Source: Prostheceraeus crozeri
Lineage: Eukaryota > Platyhelminthes > Polycladida > Euryleptidae
Direction: 5' to 3'
DNA: 64,000 nucleotides
Assembly (NCBI GenBank): GCA_907163375.1
Contig: CAJQUW010002148.1
Span: 620,001 to 684,000, forward strand
The position numbers and the translations under genes were made by a program. Of this stretch, positions 22,601 to 33,302 are shown in pieces; position 1 is the first letter of the stretch; every line of letters begins with the position of its first letter. A model generated the notes under the pieces. The model searched no databases and had not been told where the DNA came from. It saw only the letters and a program-made list of their open reading frames with translations.

Positions 22601-23220
22601 CAATAAATCATGTTTGTCCACTTGAGTGTGAAAATGGACATCCATTTGTGAAATACATAACTGGATCATTTTTTAATTGTGTGTACAAAAATTTTGTAAA
22701 TGAAAGTGTCGGTATAGATAATGAAAAACTTACACGCAAAGTGACGAAACTCACTTCACATAAAAGTGCTTGAGACCATTAATATTCATATGTACATTTA
22801 CGGTCCGTACATGCATTGTATACATGCAAGTTTATTCAGTTAATTTTTACGCATATGAAAATGTCCATCATAATACAATTTTCCTGATTACGTGAGTTTT
22901 TCTGTCTTGCAATTTAAACTGCATCGTCGCTTTCATAAAATCGGGAATGCAAAGACATCAAAATATTGAGGTGAGAATATTTTGACTCGTACGCTGACAG
23001 CTAGTTCTATCATTTACATGTTAATGATGATAGCTTTACTTCTTAAAACTTGTTATAACATCAAAATTGCGCTGTTTTCAATATTGAGAGGCTCGTGAAT
23101 GTTGAAATAATACCAACAGCTTTAGGGAAGTCGAAGTTTCACTCGAGCACGTTGACCCTCATGTTGTACACGCTCGTCTATAGCCTTCATGTCCAGAGCC
23201 GCAATTATAGAGACGTCCAT
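19664..23220 (+). mobile_element. P-like (THAP9-type) transposon with 8-bp target duplication
   Basis: Inverted ends of about 39 bp begin CATGGACGTCTCTATAAT and differ at one position (19664-19703 against 23220-23182). They begin with CATG as in the Drosophila P element. GCACCAAA flanks the element at 19656-19663 and 23221-23228, an exact 8-bp duplication of Harbinger sequence. The element is 3,557 bp and nearly fills the coding length of one transposase gene on the plus strand. Confidence 0.9.
19975..22773 (+). pseudogene. P-element-like transposase with THAP domain, two small frameshifts
   Basis: Starts MGRTCAVVGCRTG. The THAP zinc site is C5-x4-C10 ... C56-x2-H59, with Trp38 and HAFP box. 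The catalytic RNase H-like part has LIIDEIYVV (Asp370) and SVDNHPANRKFF (Asp452), followed by FDTTHNVKNVFNNW. The frame stops at 21978. A GT duplication in ATATGTGTGTATTG (near 21966) shifts out of frame, the tract encoding KYVLLGHISSDNLEERFGW lies in the +2 frame, and a CTGG duplication near 22062 returns to the first frame at RQLSGANYYISIRQLLEN. The rest (to 22773) is the normal C-terminal region. About 930 aa overall, like THAP9/P. Two indels totalling 6 nt inactivate an otherwise well-kept gene. Confidence 0.85.
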
Positions 23221-23334
23221 GCACCAAACATCTACTAAGATAATATCATTATCTTAAAAATAAGATAATAACGTTTTGGTGCAACCCAATTATCTTATTT
23301 CTTATATTATCTTGTTTCGTGCAACTGGCCCCAG

Positions 23335-24039
23335 GAAATGTTGAAACATGAATGTTAACTCAGTCAGTCCAAGTATTACTAGCAATTATTGCTGCAGCTG
23401 GGAAGAACGAATTCCTTCTCCTGGTAGCTTTACAAGGTGGTAAAACTATACCTCTCCTCAACATGGAGAGGTTGAAAGACGTTGTTAGGAAGTAATATGA
23501 CAGAACTGATCTGAATTCGCGCGAGAGAGGGAAGTCAGAAGAACTTCTGGACTATGCAAAATTTAGACTTTTTTTGTGGTAGGATATATCTACTATTGAT
23601 GAACATTTTGGAGGCATAGAGCCTAGGGAAAATAAATACTAGTAACTCATACCATAGACCACCACGATGGTTTTGCGTTTGATAAATTTGATAAATGTTT
23701 GTGAAGATTCTTTTTACTTCGTGTTTTCGGAAGTCTTCGTTTGTTTGATTTAATTTTTTGTTTTTGAAAAAATGCCCATAGGCACAGAAGACTTATGAGC
23801 ATTTCATACTTGTACTGAGACTAGTTGACGAAAAGACCAATATAAATGAGTAGATCTTCAAAAATAATTTGAGATTTAAGTTCAAAGGAAATCAATTAAG
23901 CAAAAAGTATTCATTATGTTAAAATTTCTATGCATTAAACAACCTACGTAAACAAGTTGATGACCTATTTTAGAGTACCTATAGGCATTCAGCGGCTTGC
24001 CTACGTCTATTCATCATGACGATTTATGACAAAATGAAT
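23335..24039. other. Inverted-repeat unit right of Harbinger, no gene
   Basis: No reading frame or repeat could be supported in this AT-rich stretch, apart from belonging to the 16.4-kb unit. Confidence 0.5.
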
Positions 24040-24400
24040 CATGAGTCTCAGCAAGCTCTCACATACGAGTAGTCTGAACGGAATGTGAGAGCTAGCGCAA
24101 CAAAGAGGTATAAGGTAGAAAAAAGGTACATGTAGAAGCATTTTTCAATTTATCTGCGACCTGATGTCGGTAGTGTGAACGGGTCTCAGACCTAGGTCTG
24201 AGCAGATCTCAGGACATGTCTCAGCGAGTCTCAGCGTTGATAGTTAAGTGAAGGAGTGGCTCAAGAAAATGAGGGACAGCTTTTTTCCTGAGATCTCTCT
24301 CTCTCTCTCTCTCTCTTAAGTGTGAACGGGTTGGTCTCAGTCTCAGGTTTGATTTGAGGTCAACTCTCAGGTTCTTCTCTCATGTGTGAACGTAGCTTAA
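24040..24400. repeat. Right subterminal motif cluster and CT microsatellite
   Basis: Mirror of the cluster at 8693-9060: GTCTCAG/CTGAGAC at least eight times and GTGTGAACG three times. A (CT)n tract of about 22 bp lies near 24294-24316. Confidence 0.65.
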
Positions 24401-24607
24401 GAAAATTTCATTTTAACTAAAGACTGCAATCTGCGTCCCATTGAATTGACATGTGTTTTTCTTTTAATCGTGTCAGACAAGAAGTGAAACTAATTAGAAC
24501 TCAGCAGACGTGCAGATTCGTAGTAGGCATAGTAGGGTGTACAACATTCTGTGAAAGTCTCAGTTTCGGCCACGTTCCCTGCAGAAACCCGTTCTGGCTG
24601 ACGGACT

Positions 24608-25200
24608 TATTGGCAAGATGAAGGACATGCACGCCACATGCTCGTTGACATAGAAAAAGCCTGTGATTAGGTCCCCATGCGTGTGTTATGGTGGTCAATG
24701 CGGAAGCTATGAGTTGACGAAAGGATTGTTTCTGTCGTCCAAGCGATATACGAACAATCGATGTCTGTAGTGTGCTGTGACAAGACAAGGAGTGAGGAGT
24801 TCAATGTCAATGTTGGACAGCATCAAGGTTCGGATCTGAATCCATTCCTATTCATAATCGTTATGGAGGCCATTTCACAAGACTTTCGACGAGGATGCCC
24901 TCAAGAAATGCTCTACACAATGATCTTGTTATAATATTTGACTTCGTTGAAGACCCTAAAGACCGATACATTTGCTGGAGGACAAATCTGGAGGCCAAGG
25001 GCATGCGAGCCAACATCGGCAAGATCGAAGTCCTCATCAGTCAAAGCACCCGAACACCGAAAAAAAGACTTGCGGTAATCACACTCACTATCAGACATAG
25101 CGAACAAGAACATGGCATTGTTTTCCACAAATTTGACAGGAAGCCCGTTAAAACAAATGAGTCAGGGTGGTGAGGAGACTGCTGACACTTCAATTCTGCA
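24608..25200 (+). mobile_element. LINE reverse-transcriptase fragment, 3' part
   Basis: Frames encode DIEKACD, VLWWSMRKL, VDERIVSVVQAIYEQSMSV, GQHQGSDLNPFLFIIVMEAI, then LEAKGMRANIGKIEVLIS. These are the RT steps from the first catalytic region (DIEKAFD) through HQGS-LSPLLF to GLKVN-GKTKVM; the YADD box is decayed to YTNDL. It follows on directly from the fragment ending at 8167. Broken by several frameshifts and stops. Confidence 0.7.
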
Positions 25201-26337
25201 ATCGTCCATGAGCGCTTAATTAATGTTCATCAATATACACTTTGCTTAATTTCAAAATTTCTTGTAGTCGCAGAGACTTGAAACAATCAACTAAATAAAA
25301 CAGTTGGTCATATCACATATCCAACATGAAGTGCAACATATCTGCACGACTATGCTGTATCTATTCATATAAATTTACTATGTATTATTCTACAGACAAT
25401 TCGAAATTATTCTCATTGGTCTTAAGACACTTCACCAGAATTAGACACATGTATAGAGGCTACCCTAGCGCAAAATTAAGGAAGAGTGACCGATAAATTT
25501 CAAACTTTTTAGTCTGAAAGATAAACACTGAATTGCTCTGAGTGATTGCGTGGATTGAAAAGGAAGGCGAAAACAATTTCAGTATTTTATTGGAAATCGA
25601 AATGGTTGGTGGGTAAATATCTTGGGCCATTACAACTTCTATCAACATGATTCCGCAATCAATGATGCAGAAAATAACAGTTTTTAACAGTAAAAAACTC
25701 AACCTAACAAAAAATTAGGCGGAATGTCATTGATTTATTTGTCAGAGATATATTTGTCTTTTGATGACAAACTAAAATTATTACCTACTCAGATGATTGC
25801 GACAATTTCAATTCGTGTTCAATCGAGTAACAAAAGCAGAATTTTCCAAAACACCAAATGTTCCACGACACAAATATTACAGCAAAGTAATGTGCACTGG
25901 CAGTGTATTGCTCTGTTTTGATAAAAATGTTTACGTCGTGGAATATTTGATGTTTTGGAAAATTCTGTCCGGCTGTACAACCATGTTTAAAAGAAGAATT
26001 CTAACTCTTCGCAAAGCCAAAGGTAGGGACAGGTCGCTGCAGGGGGCTGAAGCAGGAGCAGCACAGCTTTCAGTTCAGTGCAATGCGGCTAAAATTGAAT
26101 ACTTTCTCATTGCAAAGCTTGGTTGTCAGGCCTAGTGAATGGTGATTAAGGAGACACCCTTTTTCAAACGACTTGTCCTCGCAAATCTCCTCGATTTAAA
26201 TAGAAATTTTCTGTTTTGATTTGCTGTGAATAAACATGTCTCAAAGTTTTACTAAAACTAATGATTTAAAAACAGCACACAGACTTGTCATGCTTCTGAC
26301 AAAATTAAGGAGTGAGACAATCAAAATGACAACTTAC
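25201..26337. other. BRCA2 intron part with a 30-bp inverted repeat
   Basis: No gene. Arms at 25840-25869 and 25935-25964 (AATTTTCCAAAACACCAAAT and its inverse) match at 28 of 30 positions across a 65-bp loop, probably the core of a small MITE. Confidence 0.6.
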
Positions 26338-26517
26338 ATGAAATCCGTCAGGGTCCGATGTAGAGGTCATTAGCTCATGCAGTTCTTCACCAGACGTAAT
26401 TTCTTTCAAGACAGAATCCGTCACATTTCGAGAACCACTGTTATTCAATGCAGTCAAATTATGATACACAGTTTCCATTAACTTCCTTTGTATGTCATTA
26501 TGTCTTTGTGCTTCTAT
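26338..26517 (-). CDS. BRCA2: BRCA2 exon: tower base
   Basis: Acceptor TTTTCAG, donor CAT|GTAAGT; 60 codons, phase 0 at both ends. It reads IEAQRHNDIQRKLMETVYHN at the start and SGEELHELMTSTSDPDGF near the end. From memory of human BRCA2 these fit VEAQQKRLEALFTKIQEEF and DGAELYEAVKNAADPAYL of the helical tower that projects from OB2. Phase and order agree with the exons at 28852 and 6268. Confidence 0.88.
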
Positions 26518-28851
26518 CTGAAAATGAAATTAAGATAAACGACGGATTTCATTAACCACATGCTCAGTGTTTTTTTTAATGATTTAGCTACACGCACAGT
26601 AAAAGATTAAAGCCAAACCCCCTAAATGCGCCAATGCTCTAAACTAAATTCGACGCGCACGGTGGATGATTCCACACGCACCATTCATGCGTGTGGAATG
26701 CATTGAAAACACTGACTTAGGTGAATGTAAATAGTGTGAAAATATTATTTTCATTCTTTCGTTTTGCTTATAAAAGAAACGAAATTTTGTGTTTCCGTGT
26801 TTTGTTTCCCCTCGACATTTTTTGAAGAGAAAATTCATTATCAAAGAAAACCAAAAGACGACGTAGACGATACATCATCGAAAATAAGAGACGATGTTAT
26901 TTAAAAATTCCTATCATTTTTGACAGAGTGAATCAAAACATCAAAAAAGTATTTCAGAAAGAGAATTTTAATGTTGGGTTAGCAACATTAAACAAAGAAC
27001 TAGGCTAGCAACATTAAACAAAGAACTAGGCATTAAACAAAGAACAAAAAACAAAGACGTTGAGAAATGCTTTGAAATCAAAAAGATTCAGTGGTGACGC
27101 TTGGCAGAAGTATCTAGATGGGCAGATGGGCAGTCTATAAAACTGTGGGCACACAGTCCTTCTTCATATCCGATGCTTTCTTGCACGTCGATAATTTTCT
27201 TCCTTTTTCTTCCTTGAATTCAAATTATTTTTTTAGTCGCTCTCTGAGAAATGCTCACTACACAGAATGAAACATGTCGAGATGGCTTAAATTAGTTTCG
27301 CTTGATCTTCCGCAATCACTGCTCAAGTTATTGAAGATTGCTTTGAGGAAGCTCGTGAAATATAATAATCGAATATTTCTATATTCTGTTAGGATCATGA
27401 AGAACACAACATGAAGTCACCATTGCACTAGAGTTATCATGTAAAAGTGACATGTTAGTCAAGTACAGCCCACTTATTACGATATCTGAAGTCAACACTT
27501 GTGAAGGAAGTAGCCCAGCAGATTTGTTGTAGAATTATGTCGACGTCAACTTATCTCAACATGAACTTAGCACACTGACATGTCACACAGATGAGTATAC
27601 TGTATAATCATCAGATTGTCAAAAATCCCCTCTGGCCAACACATTTCTTGCCCGTTTATCGCAAAATGTCATCAAAGTAAACAGCGATCGGCGGGCCTCA
27701 GCGCCGCCAGCATGAATTGAACTAGGGAAAGAAGTTCGTCTAAGTCTGCCAATCATCGCATGCCAAGACTTTTAGACGCTTCTATGAGTTCTGCCACGAA
27801 ATCACAACAATGATGAGCTCTCACTTCCAGCAAATGGAGACAACAGCAACAGACCAAATCGCAGACAATTATAAGGCTATAATACACCCCCTTGGAATAC
27901 GTATCCACCATCTGGTCGACGACAATCTCACAGACAAACTACATATACAACCAATACAGAACGAAGTGCTCAGGATAACCACGGGATGTTCACGGGACAA
28001 TTATACACACCTTCATGACGAAGCACATGTCCTCCTGATTGCTGAACAACTCACATAACGTGCAAAACATTTTAATAAAGCGAAAACGACTCCATGCCCT
28101 CGCACTACTGACCTCCACATGCAACACTCTTTCGAAACAAATAACTTCTATTAGAAGCCACAGTTTGAATCTTTAGATCAGCCTAAAGACTAGGCAGAGA
28201 TCAAAGTAAATACAAACTTAATAGAGCCTACTAGACTTCTCAATTCGCTATATCACAACACACAAGATAAAGACATTTTCTCTTTGACATTTTCAAGATA
28301 AGGAGGTTGAGTCAACTTCCAAAAATTGCAACTATCTTTCTCCCGGAAATTCCAAGCTACATTACATTTTCCGCCGGAAAATGAGAGCACGGTAAGGAGA
28401 GTAACAAGTAAGTAGAGTAACACCGGCATGTATCTCACATAGAGATAAAAATAACTAAGCCATCAACGCACTTCCCCATTGCAATCCGTAAGTAAGAGCA
28501 TTCACATGCATACATTCCAGCCTCAGACCATAGAACATATGGGTTGCCCTCGTCAGATGTGCGGAGTTCATCTTCCGCTGGGAGCGGGAGATTTGCCTCC
28601 GGACTTAATGACTCCCCGGATCCCCCCGCAATAGCAGTGAGAGGGTGATTCGGTGAAATTGTGTCTACGAAAGTACACGGAAACCAACATAAAGGGCCGT
28701 CCAAAACAGCGGTGCATGGGCACGCTCCACAACAAACTAACAACTGCTGGTGCCCATTCAAAGCAGGCCCAAGAACGCGCAAGAAAATACCAAAGCGGCG
28801 GACCCTGTCAGCCGATGGCATAAATGCTGAGGAAAGCATAAGCAAGCTTAC
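26518..28851 (-). other. BRCA2: BRCA2 intron (2.3 kb) with short duplications
   Basis: Between 26975 and 27045 the words AGCAACATTAAACAAAGAAC and TAGGCATTAAACAAAGAAC repeat three times in tandem. A LINE remnant is annotated separately at 27640-28150. Nothing else was recognised. Confidence 0.7.
27640..28150 (+). mobile_element. LINE 3'-end remnant
   Basis: The plus strand encodes KLHIQPIQNEVLRITTGCSR followed by HLHDEAHVLLIAEQLT. This is the C-terminal LQRVQNKALR-ATGC ... HLH-ETKVLPV motif found after the RT of jockey-type non-LTR elements. Only the tail of the element survives. Confidence 0.6.
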
Positions 28852-29247
28852 CTGTTCTGCTTTTTCGCTACGAAATATACGACTTCCATCTTGCAATCTT
28901 TCCATATATTGCATAGGATATCGCCTCTGCACGATCAGATCAATACAAGCAACAGGTCCACCCTCCGAACGAATACTTGAAACAGAGATAGGAAATGGCT
29001 TTGGATGTTGACAAAAACCCAACTTCGCATCCCATCTCGCACGACGAGTGGAATTGCCGTGTAGACGAAGCTTGTAGTTTTCCCTGTGTGCTTCTAGAGG
29101 TGAACAAGGCTCAGGTCGTGTCCCATGCCAATCTGCCCCAGCTGTGATCAACTTTGTGCCAACTTGAATTCGTCCAGATGTCACTTGTTGTGTAAGTAAT
29201 TGATCCAGTTCAATGTCGATACAATACCAACCATCCGTTGCACGAAC
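28852..29247 (-). CDS. BRCA2: BRCA2 exon: OB1 and start of OB2
   Basis: Acceptor ATAG before 29247, donor CAG|GTAAGC after 28852; 132 codons, phase 0 both ends. It reads VRATDGWYCIDIELDQLLTQ, VTSGRIQVGTKLITAGADW, PCSPLEAHRENYKLRLHGNS, TRRARWDAKLGF, PKPFPISVSSIRSEGGPVAC and RRYPMQYMERLQDGSRIFRS. Human BRCA2 as remembered: [95 protein letters not shown]. The match runs without gaps over most of the exon, so the call is secure. The OB1/OB2 groove binds single-stranded DNA and DSS1. Confidence 0.95.
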
Positions 29248-30401
29248 CTATAACAGAAATTAATATTTACAGAAAATGTTTTAAGCTAATCCTTTTTGTC
29301 TTTACGCACAGATTTTCACAGTACGTTTCTGTACACCTAGAATACAGTGCATCTTCGGCAGTCCTGACGACTCAACCCAAATAGGAAGGTCAAAGATCCG
29401 GAAAGCGAATTCTCAAATCCAATGTATGCACAATGCTTGATGTTTTAAGTGTCCATTACATTACATTACTACATTAATTAGTACTATAAATACTATAGTA
29501 GTAATCTCAGATCTTTTGATGGTGGGGATTAGTGCTGCTTACATTACATTATTATAATCAGGAGGAATAAGCTGGAATAACAACCGCAACCAATAAACAT
29601 ATGGTTGTAATATCAAAGACTTGCGAACTGTTTCGATCACTAACTAAGAATAATCAAGAGTCAATTGAAAAATTGCGATGTCTGAATAATGATATGATAT
29701 CAAAGCAAAATGAATCGGGTTTATCGATATAAAATGAACAACATGGGAATTGCTCTTACATTTGTGACGTTGCTCGTCGTTTTACGATGGCAGCTCTCAC
29801 CAATGTAAAGAAGTTGTCGTGATTACCTGATCCACTGATCGATCATACTTCAACTATGTTAGAAATTAGTCTATGTGATGACATCACTATGAATGAGTAA
29901 CGGCTTCCCTACTACAATCACGTCCTCTTCTTCGTTCCGACCGATCAACTTCATCCTTCTTGGATGATGCGTGTTGGACAAAACCTACATCATCCAGATG
30001 TCTATGCCTCAATCCATTATTCTCAAATCAGTTTCTCCACCAAACTGTAACTCAATCGCCGCACCGCGCAGGACCGTGCTGATGGCAGAACACGACATAT
30101 CGTCCAACCCCAAACACTGAGGAAACGATGACTTCGAATCGGGCAGTAAGCAAGTAAAAAGCAAGAACTCTCACCAACAATTTCAGTCAAACCCGTCGAA
30201 AAGCAAGGAATCGCAAGACTTTAAAGGAAAGAATATTTTACATTCGTTTGGTTATCAAAATCCCGATAATCGGCATCCGGCCGGATAATCGCAGATGCAC
30301 TATACTACAAAATTAATTGACATCTGTCAGACATAACTTTCTTAGCGTGATCTGACATCATTCTCTAATATAACATAGCCAATACTGATTTTCCGACTTA
30401 C
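29248..30401 (-). other. BRCA2: BRCA2 intron (1.15 kb)
   Basis: No gene or element recognised. A TACTATAAATACTATAGTAG-type palindromic AT stretch lies near 29480-29505. Confidence 0.7.
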
Positions 30402-30501
30402 TTTGTAATGGTTTCCCTCCGATGGGTCAATTTCACACACACAAATCACCATGCGTTTGATTGTGGCATCATCCTGTTCATATATACGTCTGAGGGCAGA
30501 C
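30402..30501 (-). CDS. BRCA2: BRCA2 exon: end of helical domain, entry to OB1
   Basis: Acceptor GTTTCAG, donor AAA|GTAAGT; 100 nt, entering after a 2-nt partial codon and leaving in phase 0. It reads SALRRIYEQDDATIKRMVIC then VCEIDPSEGNHYK, matching human [20 protein letters not shown] and VSDI. The next exon continues VRATDGWY, the same junction as human AIIELTDGWY. It needs two bases from the preceding exon, which the candidate exon ending at 36427 supplies (AG + G, giving Arg). Confidence 0.88.
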
Positions 30502-30639
30502 CTGAAACAAAAAGCAAAAAAGTACGAAAATGAAAAGCAATATGATTTCAACAGGATATTCCTGACATGTAAAAACACAACCTCAAAATATGCGCATGAA
30601 GCTCTGAGTCAAAGTTTCCATTTATTAAACTAAATATCC

Positions 30640-32480
30640 TTGATTTTCTCATGAAATTTTTCGCATAGATAAGTCTTTTCCTGGGGATCCTTCCATCTAG
30701 CCCGCTTTGGTTCACCATGTCGAGTCGAATCTGTTAATGGAGTTGCCTTTCCTGCAAAATCAGGAATGAATTCGCAACAGAAGCCTGTTAAGTAAAGAAA
30801 TGAACTTCCTTTTTTTGTTTCAGGGCGCTTGGTAGCAAGCATCTTTTTGACATTCGTCTTTTGCAATCCTATCTCAACATCCTTCAATTCATGTCCTAGA
30901 AATTCGATGAATTTACTTCATAACTCGCATTTCGATGGTCTTGCGGTTAAACCTGATTCCTTTAGCTTAACAAACACGTAACGCAATACTTTCAGATGAT
31001 TCTCCCAAGGTGTCGTGGGTCTCAATATGTCATCACGATCAAGCTAATTGCTGACCCCAGATAAACGTTTTTCATTCATCGTGATAGCGTCGCACCATAA
31101 TTCTTCATACCAAAAGGCATTCGACGGAAAGCAAATTTTCTTTCATTGGTGACAAATGAAGTCTTTGAAATGTCTTCTTACTCATTGGAATTTGGCAAAA
31201 GCCCTTGCTCAAATCTATTTTCAAAAATGTTTAGCTTGCTTCACTTCTTGTAACAAGTCATTTGTAACTGGCATTGGCTCTGGATGAAAACAGTCAATTT
31301 GCTGAACTGTTGACAATTGACACAAACCCTATTAGCTTCATCCTTCTTACGAACAACAACAATTCATCCAAATCGTTCTTTAATGATTCACTCATGCTGT
31401 AAGGCACTGGCATGCTCTTCGAGCCCACACAGTCCTGGGAGATCAGTGAATATTTCTTCAAAGTCACTCATTAGATTCTTTATGTCTGCACTCTGCTCCT
31501 CTGATAACCCTCGTCCGATTACAACATCATTTACGCTTTCCTTCGCATGCACATTCAATATCTCCTAACAGATTTCCCTCCTCTTCCTCCGACGACTCTT
31601 CATATTCAATAACAGCCGCACACGGGACATCTAAGAATCCATCATTAGAATCCCGTGGCACATGTTGATTCCTCAAACTCCGATTGCATTACTTGATCAA
31701 ATTCATGCGATATGTCTTCTTCTTACCGATAATGTCTATTTTGTAGTCGAGAGAATTCAGCTTTCCCACAAGTTTGCATGGACCACACAGTTGCATTTAT
31801 ATCTTCTCACTTGCTGAAATTAATCAATAGTTCTCACTTGTCGGAAGCATGATGAGTACCTCGTCTCCGATGTCTACCTGGCGCTTTTTCGACTTCTAGT
31901 CAAAGTAGAATTATTGTTCCCTCTGTGCACCCTTCAGATTCTCATGGGCAATCTTCAAAATTTCCTCTAATCATTCTTTCAGCTCTTTCACATATTGGTA
32001 AGTATTTCTTGCTTCGCACTCAATCTCTGATTCTGTCCACAATTCCTTTAATATTTGCATAGGTCCTCGCACAGTTCTGCCATACATCAGCTCAAAGGGA
32101 CAAAGAAAGGTTATGCGACCGATAGATGTAAAGTAGGAATGGATGCCTTACCCACTCACAGTTTGCTTGGTCAGCTCTCTCCTTCCAAATCCGATTGTCA
32201 ATAAATGCAGTTCGATGGAGGAAGTTCTCCACCAGAAGTCGCGCAGCTATCACGAAGATTGTTCAATAGCTGGGTTGGTGATTCATGTTCCTTGAGTGTC
32301 CTCTTCTCCGCTTGCCACAGTCTGGTTCTCCACTCCAATATCAATGAAGGTTGCTTGATTCCGTTGCATTGGTTTAACAGTCTTTTTTAGCAATGACTGA
32401 TGTTCCAAAAGCACTTGATTGGATTTTGAGCGCGATCACAGCTGAGCCCCCATTTGCTACGAATGGCACCTAGGTTTTCG
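30640..32480 (-). mobile_element. Ty3/gypsy-type LTR retrotransposon fossil, integrase before RT
   Basis: A decayed minus-strand pol. Parts in order of transcription: C-terminal half of integrase (about 32110-31680, with PFELMYGR and GDEVLIML motifs and a GPY/F-like end), the acidic linker that precedes RT, part of RT (about 31400-30900, FLGHE-like motif), and the start of the RNase H connection (about 30890-30640). Gag, protease and most of integrase are missing. The domain order IN then RT is that described for Gmr1-type elements. The right boundary is uncertain: a GGGGGCTC stretch near 32440 may mark the end of an LTR reaching to about 33000. Broken, with many (well over ten) breaks, so old. 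Confidence 0.65.
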
Positions 32481-33300
32481 GTGCAAGTTTCGAGATCTAT
32501 GATTTAGTTGGATCTGGTAGAAGAGAAGCCGTCTTATAGCGGGATACAAGTAGGCCGAATAGAACAATAAAAAGCAATCGCCATAAGTCCTTTAATTGAC
32601 ACTGTCAATCTGTGGCTTTTCTCAACACACTTGGAACAAGAGATACAAATGCTCAGACGAGCTCAATGGAGTCACGTTTTCAGAGACTTCTCAATTTGTG
32701 TCTCCTTTCATTTTCTTTCAACAATTATCGTAAATAGCTCCTGCGCACAACACAATTATTGGCTGACATCCCCTTTCTCAACCCTGTCGGTCACTCAAAG
32801 AAAGCAATTGAGTGGCGTGACACTTAAAACAATCACGCGACAAACACCCCGAGCAGGCCGCGTCACACAATAGCTAAGAAGTAAAGACAAGCAAGAGACA
32901 GCAAAGGAAACACAGCAACACGACCGGACCAACTCAACATCTCACTTGTAAAGAAAACAATGAAACACTTGAAAAGTAAAATCAAACCTCTATTTCGTCA
33001 GGATGGGCAAGGAAACACCACGCGTTCAGGGCAGTGTTCCTCCGGAGGGATTCAGTAATAATTCAGTAAATGGTATCATATTGGCTATCATACATTAATT
33101 CGCAAGTTATCTATCTAAATAATAGCGCATTTATTTGTTATCTATGTGTACATGCAACCCACTGTGGAAAGAAAACAACGAATGAAATCATGAAATCAAT
33201 AAAATATAAAGAACAAATAGAGCAATAAAACAAAAAAACAAACATGGTAGACATGGTGCATTGTTTGCTAACCTCTCATCCATTTTCATAAGCGCAAGTA
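32481..33300. other. Possible LTR remnant and unassigned sequence
   Basis: Lies just upstream of the gypsy fossil in its own orientation and may include its LTR, but no matching second LTR was found downstream. No gene. Confidence 0.35.
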
Positions 33301-33302
33301 AG

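Larger units (their letters stand above)
18016..23331 (-). mobile_element. PIF/Harbinger element split by a P-like element
   Basis: Termini GGGACAGTTGCACGAAAC (left) and the inverse of GGGCCAGTTGCACGAAAC (right), flanked by CAG at 18013-18015 and 23332-23334, a 3-bp duplication of the size Harbinger makes. The subterminal regions are full of GATAATAT/ATATTATC words and GTTGCACCAAAC. The transposase lies on the minus strand at 18511-19265. Without the P-like insert the element is about 1.75 kb, so the Myb-like partner gene is absent. Confidence 0.8.
8168..24607. mobile_element. 16.4-kb inverted-repeat unit inserted in a LINE
   Basis: Sequence from 8168 to 8375, continued at 8691-8716 past an inserted MITE, is the reverse complement of about 24370-24607 with perhaps 10% mismatches. 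The arms start AGTCCG-CAGCCAGAACG and end at GTTCACACATGAGAG. Inside each arm lie 350-bp zones rich in GTGTGAAC and CTGAGAC motifs. TTA is present at both junctions and could be a 3-bp target duplication. After subtracting nested elements about 3.8 kb remains with no recognisable transposase, so the unit is non-autonomous or stripped. Family unknown. Confidence 0.6.
6533..26337 (-). other. BRCA2: 19.8-kb BRCA2 intron packed with nested transposons
   Basis: The flanking exons are in matching phase 0 (donor CAT|GTAAGT at 26337, acceptor TTTCAG at 6535-6533). The interval holds a LINE interrupted by a 16.4-kb inverted-repeat unit, which in turn holds hAT, Harbinger and P-like elements and a MITE. 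Penelope-like remnants lie both outside (7380-7770) and inside (about 16905). Confidence 0.8.

Noticed and set aside
24294-24316. CT microsatellite as a promoter GAGA element
   Set aside because: It sits in a transposon end, not upstream of any gene.
28661-29011. Plus-strand 116-aa frame
   Set aside because: Antisense to the BRCA2 OB1/OB2 exon, whose minus-strand reading matches BRCA2 clearly.
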